From Erysipelotrichales bacterium (GTDB lineage: Bacteria > Bacillota_I > Bacilli_A > Erysipelotrichales > Erysipelotrichaceae), in assembly GCA_017532345.1 (NCBI GenBank), contig JAFXJJ010000015.1, positions 1-38,219 of the forward strand: a stretch of 38,219 bases of DNA, in the 5' to 3' direction. Shown here one piece after another: positions 32,431-38,219 of this stretch (the stretch's first letter is position 1; the number at the start of each line of letters is the position of its first letter). The position numbers and the translations under genes were made by a program. The notes under the pieces are model-generated. The model worked only from the letters and a program-made list of their open reading frames with translations. It searched no databases and was not told the DNA's origin.

Positions 32431-34028
32431 TAGTTTTTCTCCTTCTTATAGTATGCTTTTATAATAGCCTCACTAACACGAATACCATCGATTGCAGCAC
32501 TCATAATACCGCCAGCATAGCCACAACCTTCACCACAAGGATAGATACCTTTAATACTAAGAGATTCCATAGTTTCGTTATTTCGATTAATACGAAGAGG
32601 AGAAGAGCTGCGTGTTTCTACTCCGGTCATAATACCAGTTTTGAATCCAGGTATTTTCTTTTCGAAATTTTCGAAGCCTTCATGAAGTGCAACGTTAACC
32701 GCTTTTGGGAATACTTCGTGGATATCTGTAAGTGTAACACCCAAAGCGTATGATGGCTTAACATTTCCTAATTTAGTTGATGGTGTGTGATTTAGGTAAT
32801 CAGATATTAACTGAGCAGGAGCTTTATAATTGCTTCCACCTAAGACAAATGCCTTTCGCTCAATATCTTCTTGGAACTTAATACCATCAAGAACTCCATT
32901 GCCATAATCATCTGGTCCCACTTGCACAAGAATAGCAGAGTTACTATTTTCACTATCTCGTTTAGAGTAACTCATACCATTTACAACAATTCCATTCTCA
33001 ATGCTAGTCGATGGTACAACAACTCCACCAGGACACATACAGAATGAATATACACCACGTTTATTACTAGCTGTATGAGTTAAGAAATATTCAGCAGCAC
33101 CTAAATCCTTAGCTAATGCTTCATCACCATATTGATTCTTGTTGATCATGGATTGTTTATGCTCAACACGCACACCAATCGCAAAAGGTTTAGGTTCCAT
33201 TTGGATGTTATGGGAATGTAGGGCATGGAATGTATCTCTAGCACTATGTCCAATAGCTAATACAACATGTTTTGTTTTCATTAGTCCTTTACCAGTAATT
33301 ACTCCAACTACTTGATTATTCTCAACAACAATATCTTCTACTAATGTGTCAAAATGGAATGTGCCTCCTAAACGTATAATTTTTTCGCGAATATTTTTTA
33401 CGATAATACGTAATTGATCGGTACCTATATGTGGATGGGCAACATAACGTATTTCATCTTTAGCTCCAGCCTCAATTAATTCATCCATTACTTTTAGAAT
33501 ACGATCATCTTTTACTCTGGTAGTTAGTTTTCCATCACTGAAAGTTCCAGCACCACCTTCACCAAATTGCACATTACACTTTGGATCCAGTATACCTTTC
33601 TCCCAGAATTCTTCTACCTTTTTAACGCGATCTTCAACTTTAGAACCACGTTCAATAATAATCGGTCTATAACCTTCTTCGGCAAGTAATAATGCTGCCA
33701 TCATCCCTGCAGGACCAAAACCAACGACAATCGGTCTACCATGCATTGGCTTACTACCATGCTTAGGAGATACATATGTATATGGTTCAATTTTCAAAAC
33801 ATCACTAATATTAGCTTTTAGTATTTTCTCTTCAAGCATTTCATCTACTAATATATCAACAGTATATACTTTATTAATACTTCTACCTTTACGAGCATCA
33901 ATTGATTCTTTATATATTTGAAGCTTCTTAATATCACTAGTTTTTATTGATAGCTTAGTAGTAACTTTATTAATTATTGAAGTCTTACTTTCTTTTAATG
34001 TGAGTTTTATTTGGTTTATTCGTATCAT
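32430..34028 (-). CDS. FAD-dependent oxidoreductase of the COG2509 type
   Basis: This is a 532-residue NAD(P)/FAD-binding protein of a widespread but uncharacterised family. Residues 1-85 form an extra N-terminal domain. The Rossmann motif VVGFGPAGMMAA is at about 101-112, with the acidic strand end IIIERG after it. The family string VQFGEGGAGTFSDGKL follows, then VLAIGHSARDT and the C-terminal CGEGCGYAGGIMSAAIDG that closes the FAD site. The CMCPGGVVVPS segment has two cysteines. GATGAGGT lies six bases upstream of the start. It leads a small minus-strand operon with two microproteins. The substrate is unknown. Confidence 0.92.
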   Translation of the reverse strand: MIRINQIKLTLKESKTSIINKVTTKLSIKTSDIKKLQIYKESIDARKGRSINKVYTVDILVDEMLEEKILKANISDVLKIEPYTYVSPKHGSKPMHGRPIVVGFGPAGMMAALLLAEEGYRPIIIERGSKVEDRVKKVEEFWEKGILDPKCNVQFGEGGAGTFSDGKLTTRVKDDRILKVMDELIEAGAKDEIRYVAHPHIGTDQLRIIVKNIREKIIRLGGTFHFDTLVEDIVVENNQVVGVITGKGLMKTKHVVLAIGHSARDTFHALHSHNIQMEPKPFAIGVRVEHKQSMINKNQYGDEALAKDLGAAEYFLTHTASNKRGVYSFCMCPGGVVVPSTSIENGIVVNGMSYSKRDSENSNSAILVQVGPDDYGNGVLDGIKFQEDIERKAFVLGGSNYKAPAQLISDYLNHTPSTKLGNVKPSYALGVTLTDIHEVFPKAVNVALHEGFENFEKKIPGFKTGIMTGVETRSSSPLRINRNNETMESLSIKGIYPCGEGCGYAGGIMSAAIDGIRVSEAIIKAYYKKEKN

Positions 34029-34050
34029 AACTATACCTCATCTCACTTTT

Positions 34051-34059
34051 AGTATAACA
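34051..34059 (-). promoter_or_regulatory. Extended -10 promoter of the flavoprotein operon
   Basis: On the minus strand TGT followed by TATACT (34051-34056), with a weak TTCATT at the -35 distance. Confidence 0.5.
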
Positions 34060-34210
34060 TAGTTTCAATTATTAATGAACGATATTTTGGAATGTGTAAG
34101 AAATGGGATTTAGATGTCTAGTATAATAAATATATTCCTATACTTAATAAATCTTATAGTCTTTAAAACTTCGGTGTAATGTGCTTTTATTTAATTTGAT
34201 TAAATTTTGA

Positions 34211-34239
34211 TTGTCATTCATAAAAATAGAGAGTATAAT
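34211..34239 (+). promoter_or_regulatory. Promoter with a dyad centred on its -10
   Basis: TTGTCA (34211-34216), 17-base spacer, TATAAT (34234-34239). GAGTAT-A-ATACTC (34231-34243) is a dyad that covers the -10 and could bind a repressor. Confidence 0.75.
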
Positions 34240-34282
34240 ACTCCCTGTATCAAAAATAAATGAGATATTAATGGAGGTAATC

Positions 34283-34756
34283 ATGATTAATTTTCTTAAA
34301 CAAAATAAGAAGATGACAATGATTGTTGTTGTGATATTAGCTGTAGTAGCATTCTTTACATGGCCTATCTCGATTGCAGATATGCTTAGTGGAGATGATG
34401 GATATTATGTAGTGGCAGTAGAGTATGATGCGAAAGCAGGCAAGATCGGACAAGATAGCTTGGCGTATCGATTCAAAGCTGGTGAAGAGAAAACTATTGA
34501 ATTACAAAGTATCCTAGATTCATATACTTGTCATAGAACATTGCGTACATTAACAGGTGATACTACATTATCATCTGAGGGAATGAACTATTGGATATAT
34601 ATTCATAGTGGTAAGAAAGCATTTAATGGCTATGGTGATCAAGAAATATCATTAGCTGGTAATATATATCATGTTGGTTACTTCAACAATGAAAAAGCAA
34701 CTGCAATGATTAATGAAATACGCGAGTTCTTAGAAACATGCGAAACAGTAGAGTAA
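34283..34756 (+). CDS. Unknown single-pass membrane protein
   Basis: This 157-residue protein has one strong N-terminal helix (about 11-31, MTMIVVVILAVVAFFTWPI) and an outside domain of about 125 residues. I do not recognise the domain. It contains YYVVAVEYDAKAGKIGQDSL, two cysteines, and a compact beta-rich stretch with MNYWIYIHSGKKAF. The ATG at 34283 with GGAGG five bases upstream is chosen; upstream in-frame ATGs overlap the promoter. It is monocistronic with a near-consensus promoter and a terminator. Confidence 0.78.
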   Translation: MINFLKQNKKMTMIVVVILAVVAFFTWPISIADMLSGDDGYYVVAVEYDAKAGKIGQDSLAYRFKAGEEKTIELQSILDSYTCHRTLRTLTGDTTLSSEGMNYWIYIHSGKKAFNGYGDQEISLAGNIYHVGYFNNEKATAMINEIREFLETCETVE

Positions 34757-34781
34757 GCCTTTGAGTAATTCAAAGGTTTTT
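34755..34781 (+). terminator. Terminator of the unknown membrane protein gene
   Basis: CCTTTGA (34758-34764) pairs with TCAAAGG (34770-34776) around GTAAT, extended by A-T pairs, then TTTTTA. It overlaps the stop codon. Confidence 0.82.
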
Positions 34782-34795
34782 ATTTACTTGATACT

Positions 34796-34824
34796 TTGAC
34801 TATCATAGAGATACAACGTATAAT
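34796..34824 (+). promoter_or_regulatory. Near-consensus promoter of the TrmN6-type gene
   Basis: TTGACT (34796-34801), 17-base spacer, TATAAT (34819-34824). Only 15 bases separate the -10 from the start codon. Confidence 0.82.
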
Positions 34825-34839
34825 TAGGGTGGTGATATT

Positions 34840-35508
34840 ATGAAAGAAAATTATATGAGAAATTATTTACCTAATACTGATATATACTTAACGCAACGTA
34901 GAGATATGTTTCGTATGAATACTGATACAGCCTTATTAGGCAATTTCATGAAATGTGATGAAGGTGATAGTGTATTAGATATTGGAACTAATAATGGTGC
35001 TCTACTTTTATATGCGAATCGTCATAATCCTAGTTTATTATGTGGTATTGATGTATTTGAAGAAGCTATAGCACTATGCGAACAAAATCTAAAGGACAAC
35101 AATATTACGAATTACGAGCTATATCATACGAGAGTACAGGATTTCAAGCATGAGCGTTTTGATGTGATTATATGTAATCCACCATACTTTCATAATACTG
35201 AGAATAGCACTACACTAAGTGAAAATGAATATATGCGAGTAGCTCGCCATGAAGTGAATCTGAAAATGGAAGAACTATTTGAGGCAGTTGGAAGACTACT
35301 AAAGGACGATGGTGTATTTTATATGGTGCACCGTGCAAATCGTCTAGATGATATTTTAGAACTAGCTAAGAAGCATCGTATGGGCGTAAGAAATTTACAG
35401 TTTATTTATGATGAAAACAATGATAATGCTGTGCAAGTTTTAGTAGAAGCAAATAAGAATTTGTGTCATAATATTAATATATTAAGGCCAAAATATATTA
35501 CGAGGTAA
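34840..35508 (+). CDS. trmN6: tRNA1(Val) (adenine37-N6)-methyltransferase type, YabB/TrmN6 family
   Basis: This is a SAM-dependent N6-adenine methyltransferase. The SAM loop is VLDIGTNNGALLLY near residues 46-59, the acidic ribose contact is GIDVFEEA, and the catalytic NPPY is at 113-116 (ICNPPYFHN). The N-terminal substrate part contains IYLTQRRDMFRMNTDTALLGNF, typical of this family. The 222 residues are a little short (usual about 240-250). The start at 34840 has the ribosome site GGTGGTGA; an in-frame ATG at 34855 is a less likely alternative. It heads an operon with a membrane protein gene, mrnC, rlmB and perhaps the sigma factor. Confidence 0.9.
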   Translation: MKENYMRNYLPNTDIYLTQRRDMFRMNTDTALLGNFMKCDEGDSVLDIGTNNGALLLYANRHNPSLLCGIDVFEEAIALCEQNLKDNNITNYELYHTRVQDFKHERFDVIICNPPYFHNTENSTTLSENEYMRVARHEVNLKMEELFEAVGRLLKDDGVFYMVHRANRLDDILELAKKHRMGVRNLQFIYDENNDNAVQVLVEANKNLCHNINILRPKYITR

Positions 35509-35511
35509 TTT

Positions 35512-35862
35512 ATGGGAAATAAAGGAATATTACTTAGTTTCTTATGCTCATTAGCAGTAGTAGTGTATGTGTGTTTAATAAATAATGTAGGTGGCTTAAC
35601 TTTTGTTGTGATATGTTTATTAGTTATGTGTGCATTATTTAGTTATTATAATGGTATGAAAAACTATACATCTACATTTGAAAAGAAATTTAAAGGATAT
35701 GTACCTAAGGAAAGTGAAGATACATATTTTGATACACGCCTTAAGACATTGAAGAAAAAAGCCGTAAATAAAGAATTGAATGATTTACAATATAAATATG
35801 AGAGAGATAAATTAATGAAAGAGTTTAATGAAGGTAAAGTACATGACAGAAATGAATCCTAA
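35512..35862 (+). CDS. Small membrane protein of unknown function
   Basis: This 116-residue protein has two closely spaced membrane helices (about 6-24 and 28-46: LLSFLCSLAVVVYVC and LTFVVICLLVMCALF). A charged cytoplasmic tail of about 70 residues, rich in Lys/Glu and probably helical, follows. I do not recognise it. It begins three bases after the methyltransferase gene and its last 20 bases overlap mrnC, whose ribosome site (GAAGG at 35830) is inside it. Translation of mrnC is therefore linked to it. Confidence 0.75.
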   Translation: MGNKGILLSFLCSLAVVVYVCLINNVGGLTFVVICLLVMCALFSYYNGMKNYTSTFEKKFKGYVPKESEDTYFDTRLKTLKKKAVNKELNDLQYKYERDKLMKEFNEGKVHDRNES

Positions 35863-36235
35863 GATTATGCCACCACTAGCATTAGCCTTTGTTGGTGATG
35901 CCGTGATGAGCTTGAAAATGCGTGAATATGTATTATCACTTGGTTATACTAAACCTAATGATTTTCAACGATTAACAGTAAAATTTGTTAGTGCAAAGGC
36001 ACAAGCAGAATTTATGTCGAAATTAACTGAAGAAGGATTTTTTACTGAGGAAGAATTAGCGGTATTTAAGCGTGGAAGAAATGCAAAGTCATTAACTGTA
36101 CCCAAAAACACTGATGTTCTTACATATAAGGCATCAACAGGGTTTGAAGCATTAATTGGTTATTTATATTTAAGTGATCAATTAGATAGAATGGAAGAAC
36201 TATTTGATAGAATTAAGGAGATGCGTGAACTATGA
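35843..36235 (+). CDS. mrnC: Mini-ribonuclease III
   Basis: This cleaves double-stranded RNA and in Bacillus matures 23S rRNA ends. It consists of an RNase III catalytic domain only, without a dsRNA-binding domain. The catalytic Asp19 is in LALAFVGDAV. The second motif GRNAKSLTVPKNTDVLTYKA is typical of MrnC, followed by STGFEALIGYLYL with the acidic Glu. The 130 residues fit. The start at 35843 is set by GAAGG at 35830-35834. It overlaps rlmB by four bases. In Bacillus the order is cysS-mrnC-rlmB; here cysS has moved away. Confidence 0.95.
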   Translation: MTEMNPKIMPPLALAFVGDAVMSLKMREYVLSLGYTKPNDFQRLTVKFVSAKAQAEFMSKLTEEGFFTEEELAVFKRGRNAKSLTVPKNTDVLTYKASTGFEALIGYLYLSDQLDRMEELFDRIKEMREL

Positions 36236-36954
36236 GTTATGTATATGGTAAGAATGCAGTGCATGAGAAGTTAAAACAAAAGAGTGAGATTGATGAGATA
36301 TTGATTCAAAAAGGTTCTAAGAATAACGATGTAGAGCGTATGGCAAAAGAAAAACGTATTCGCATCCGTTATGTAGAGAAACGAGAGTTAGATCGTATTT
36401 GTGAGGGTGGTAATCACCAAGGGGTGGCAGTGAAGGCTGAAGATTATAAAACATATTCATTAGCTGATTTAATTAATCAAACACCTAAAGGTAAGTATCC
36501 ATTATTAGTAATGTTAGATGGCTTGGAAGACCCTCATAACTTGGGCGCAATTCTAAGAACCTGTGATGCAGTAGGAGCAGATGGTGTGATTATTGGGAAA
36601 CATCGTTCAGTGGGGCTAACTTCTACTGTAGCTAAGGTATCAACAGGTGCGATTGAACATGTGAAGGTAGCACAAGTTACAAATCTTAGACAAGCATTAG
36701 ATGAACTAAAGGAACAAGGATATTGGGTAGTAGGAACTGACGCACATGAGGCTATTGATTATCGTGATTTTGTTTGCGATATGCCATTAGTTGTCGTGAT
36801 TGGCTCAGAAGGTAAAGGTATTTCTAGAATTGTATTAGATGCATGTGACTATAAGGTTGCACTACCAATGGTAGGACATGTAAATTCACTAAATGCTTCA
36901 GTAGCAACAGCTGTATTATTGTATCAAGTATACAATAAGCGTAATCCTAGATAG
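36232..36954 (+). CDS. rlmB: 23S rRNA 2'-O-ribose methyltransferase RlmB-type (SpoU/TrmH family)
   Basis: This is a SAM-dependent 2'-O-methyltransferase acting on guanosine 2251 of 23S rRNA in known RlmB proteins. The N-terminal substrate domain (1-85) begins YVYGKNAVHEKL. The SPOUT domain has motif 1 LEDPHNLGAILRTCDAVG, motif 2 VVIGSEGKGISR and motif 3 LPMVGHVNSLNASVATAVLL. The 240 residues are normal. It overlaps mrnC by four bases and is followed by the sigma factor gene after 10 bases. The precise rRNA target is inferred from the family. Confidence 0.94.
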   Translation: MSYVYGKNAVHEKLKQKSEIDEILIQKGSKNNDVERMAKEKRIRIRYVEKRELDRICEGGNHQGVAVKAEDYKTYSLADLINQTPKGKYPLLVMLDGLEDPHNLGAILRTCDAVGADGVIIGKHRSVGLTSTVAKVSTGAIEHVKVAQVTNLRQALDELKEQGYWVVGTDAHEAIDYRDFVCDMPLVVVIGSEGKGISRIVLDACDYKVALPMVGHVNSLNASVATAVLLYQVYNKRNPR

Positions 36955-36964
36955 GAGTGAATAG

Positions 36965-37558
36965 ATGGAAGAAATTACGGATTATGAATTAATATATATG
37001 ATTCGTCAAAATGATGAAACGGCATATCGATTATTATATGAACGTTATTTGCCGTTGATGTGGCGTAAGGTATACGATTGTCAGAATCAATATTTTGAAT
37101 ATTTACCAGATATGAGTGATGCCTTTAATGAATGTTTATTAACATTTAATAGTGTAATATATAGTTATCGTTTAGATATGAAAACATTATTTGGTACATA
37201 CTTATATAATTGTTTAGAGCTTTCTTTAAAGAATTATCGACGATCAACTGAGAAATATGAACGAAATAGAGTACGTAATGATTTATTAGATGATTATGAA
37301 TTGAAACAAATGTCTGATACATCTTTAAAGTATGATCCTGTTAGCGTATATAACGCAAATGAAATTATGAATCTAATAGATGAATTATTAGAATCTTATT
37401 CAGAAATGGATAGGGAAATCATCTATAAAACAATATCAGGTATGAAAGGTATTGATATTGCGAAGGCATACAATATACCTCGTAAGAAATATAGTTATAT
37501 AGTCAAAAAATTCAGAGAAAAAGCATTAAATCTATTAGAAAAGAAGGAATATAATTGA
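36965..37558 (+). CDS. sigH: SigH-like RNA polymerase sigma factor
   Basis: This is a small sigma-70 family protein of 197 residues. Region 2 covers about residues 5-90 (DETAYRLLYERYLPLMW, then DMKTLFGTYLYNCLELSLKNYRR). Region 4 is near 140-190 with the helix-turn-helix MKGIDIAKAYNIPRKKYSYI. The sequence is diverged, but the position between rlmB and rpmG-secE-nusG is exactly that of sigH (spo0H) in Bacillus, so it is most likely its counterpart. The target promoters are unknown. GGAGTGAA lies before the start. Its stop codon is part of the -35 box of the next promoter. Confidence 0.82.
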   Translation: MEEITDYELIYMIRQNDETAYRLLYERYLPLMWRKVYDCQNQYFEYLPDMSDAFNECLLTFNSVIYSYRLDMKTLFGTYLYNCLELSLKNYRRSTEKYERNRVRNDLLDDYELKQMSDTSLKYDPVSVYNANEIMNLIDELLESYSEMDREIIYKTISGMKGIDIAKAYNIPRKKYSYIVKKFREKALNLLEKKEYN

Positions 37559-37583
37559 CTATGAAAAGTGTTTGTGTTAAAGT
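37555..37583 (+). promoter_or_regulatory. rpmG-secE-nusG promoter overlapping the sigma gene stop
   Basis: TTGACT (37555-37560), 17-base spacer, TAAAGT (37578-37583) preceded by TGT. The -35 includes the TGA stop at 37556-37558. Confidence 0.65.
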
Positions 37584-37612
37584 AATTTAGGACGTTTAAG
37601 GAGGTTTAAGAG

Positions 37613-37762
37613 ATGGCTGATAAAGTAATACTTACATGTAGTATTTGTTTATCTCGTAATTACTCTACAACGCGTAAGAAGAAAACAAGTACAGAACGAT
37701 TAGAATTAAAAAAGTTTTGTCCAAAGTGTGGAACACATACAGTTCATAAAGAAACAAAATAA
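37613..37762 (+). CDS. rpmG: 50S ribosomal protein L33 (zinc-binding form)
   Basis: This 49-residue ribosomal protein starts [20 protein letters not shown] and contains [20 protein letters not shown]. Four cysteines (9, 12, 36, 39) form a zinc knuckle, which marks the C+ version; a second copy without cysteines often exists elsewhere in such genomes. AAGGAGG lies eight bases upstream. It is followed by secE after 13 bases and nusG after one more base gap, the normal order in Firmicutes. Confidence 0.96.
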   Translation: MADKVILTCSICLSRNYSTTRKKKTSTERLELKKFCPKCGTHTVHKETK

Positions 37763-37775
37763 GGAGGAAAGTTCT

Positions 37776-37952
37776 ATGAAATGGTTTACTATTGATGGGA
37801 TTAGAACTGAAATAGAAAGAATTCGTTGGTCTCATGGTAAAGAATTCACTACTAGTATTTCAGATGTATTAACATTTACAGTAGCATTTGGTGCATTTTA
37901 TATGTTATGTGATTTAGTGATTGCTCAATTATTAAAGGTAATAGGTGCGTAA
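37776..37952 (+). CDS. secE: Preprotein translocase subunit SecE
   Basis: This is a small essential subunit of the SecYEG channel. The 58 residues hold an amphipathic N-terminal helix (TEIERIRWSHGKEFTTSI) and a single membrane helix (about 33-54, VLTFTVAFGAFYMLCDLVIA), the minimal Firmicutes form. The start is ATG at 37776 with AAGGAGGA eight bases upstream; an upstream in-frame ATG lies inside rpmG. It sits between rpmG and nusG, which confirms the assignment. Confidence 0.93.
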   Translation: MKWFTIDGIRTEIERIRWSHGKEFTTSISDVLTFTVAFGAFYMLCDLVIAQLLKVIGA

Positions 37953-37953
37953 T

Positions 37954-38219
37954 ATGGCAGAAAATAAAAAAGAGTGGTATGTAGTAAATACATATGCAGG
38001 ACATGAAAATCGTGTTAAAGACAATTTAATCCGTCGTGTAGAAACAATGGGTTTAACTGAAAATTTATTCCGTGTAATTGTTGCTGAAGAAACATACACA
38101 GAAACTAAGGGAAATAAGACAGTTGAAAAGACTCATAACTTATTCCCAGGTTACTTATTTGTTGAAATGATTATGTCAGATGAAGCTTGGTATGTAGTTC
38201 GTAACACACCAGGAGTTAC
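37954..38219 (+). CDS. nusG: Transcription termination/antitermination protein NusG, N-terminal part (3' end outside window)
   Basis: NusG binds RNA polymerase and couples it to Rho or the ribosome. The visible 88 residues are the NGN domain: EWYVVNTYAGHENRVKDNL, then FPGYLFVEMIM and the beginning of the RNAP contact VVRNTPGV. The KOW domain and the stop are beyond base 38219. It starts one base after the secE stop, so it is co-transcribed with rpmG and secE. Confidence 0.96.
   Translation, partial: MAENKKEWYVVNTYAGHENRVKDNLIRRVETMGLTENLFRVIVAEETYTETKGNKTVEKTHNLFPGYLFVEMIMSDEAWYVVRNTPGV

Noticed and set aside
32373..32753. Plus-strand open frame of 126 codons opposite the flavoprotein gene
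   Set aside because: It is antisense to the conserved C-terminal FAD motif of a real gene and has no ribosome site.

Overview
This is a low-GC Firmicutes (Bacillota) chromosome segment. The gene order, the GlgC/GlgD pair, the cysS T-box leader and the sigH-like gene before rpmG-secE-nusG suggest a gut-type Erysipelotrichia or related lineage; that placement is an inference. TGA is used as a stop (for example 30676-30678 and 37556-37558), so this is not a TGA=Trp mollicute. Nearly all genes lie on the plus strand in short operons with strong AGGAGG ribosome binding sites, and many promoters are close to the sigma-A consensus or have an extended -10. I see no tRNA, rRNA, CRISPR array, insertion sequence or prophage. 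LAYOUT. 1-5600: a housekeeping run with gdpP (5' end cut by the window edge), rplI, dnaB, a LysM-G5-M23 cell-wall peptidase, walJ-like and rlmH. 5600-7500: a MATE exporter and ptsH (HPr), each with its own promoter. 7600-16160: phosphoglucomutase, glgB, glgP and type I pullulanase. 16250-19380: a membrane-anchored Xre regulator, then a sugar-binding-type lipoprotein and an M42 aminopeptidase. 19376-21700: ung (minus), folC (plus) and a small unknown gene (minus). 21760-25540: the glycogen synthesis operon glgC-glgD-glgA. 25560-27120: an XpaC-like protein and an overlapping unknown gene. 27106-29210: a Cys T-box leader, cysS and a small lipoprotein. 29213-29470: a gene-free gap with a candidate minus-strand small RNA. 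29474-31965: a tightly overlapped set of a two-part ThrE-type exporter, a possibly ThyX-like protein and a DUF1287 protein. 32050-34028 (minus): a COG2509-type flavoprotein followed by two very small tail-anchored proteins. 34211-36960: an unknown membrane protein, a tRNA methyltransferase (TrmN6 type), a small membrane protein, mrnC and rlmB. 36965-38219: sigH-like factor, rpmG, secE and nusG (3' end cut). HOW THE GENES WORK TOGETHER. The dominant theme is storage polysaccharide. Pgm interconverts glucose-6-P and glucose-1-P, GlgC/GlgD make ADP-glucose, GlgA elongates, GlgB branches, GlgP releases glucose-1-P and the cytosolic pullulanase debranches. ptsH lies directly upstream and carries both His15 and Ser46, so it can link PTS flux to carbon control. 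The last block has the Bacillus order rlmB - sigH - rpmG - secE - nusG with mrnC just upstream. MOST INTERESTING ITEMS. These are the candidate small RNA at 29213-29305, the two unreported-looking tail-anchored microproteins at 32050-32430, the Lys/Thr tail on GlgB, the rare-codon and hairpin-rich 3' end of the M23 gene leading into walJ, the possibly ThyX-like protein without the classical motif, and several perfect palindromes at promoters. All functional statements come from reading motifs by eye; no database search was run.
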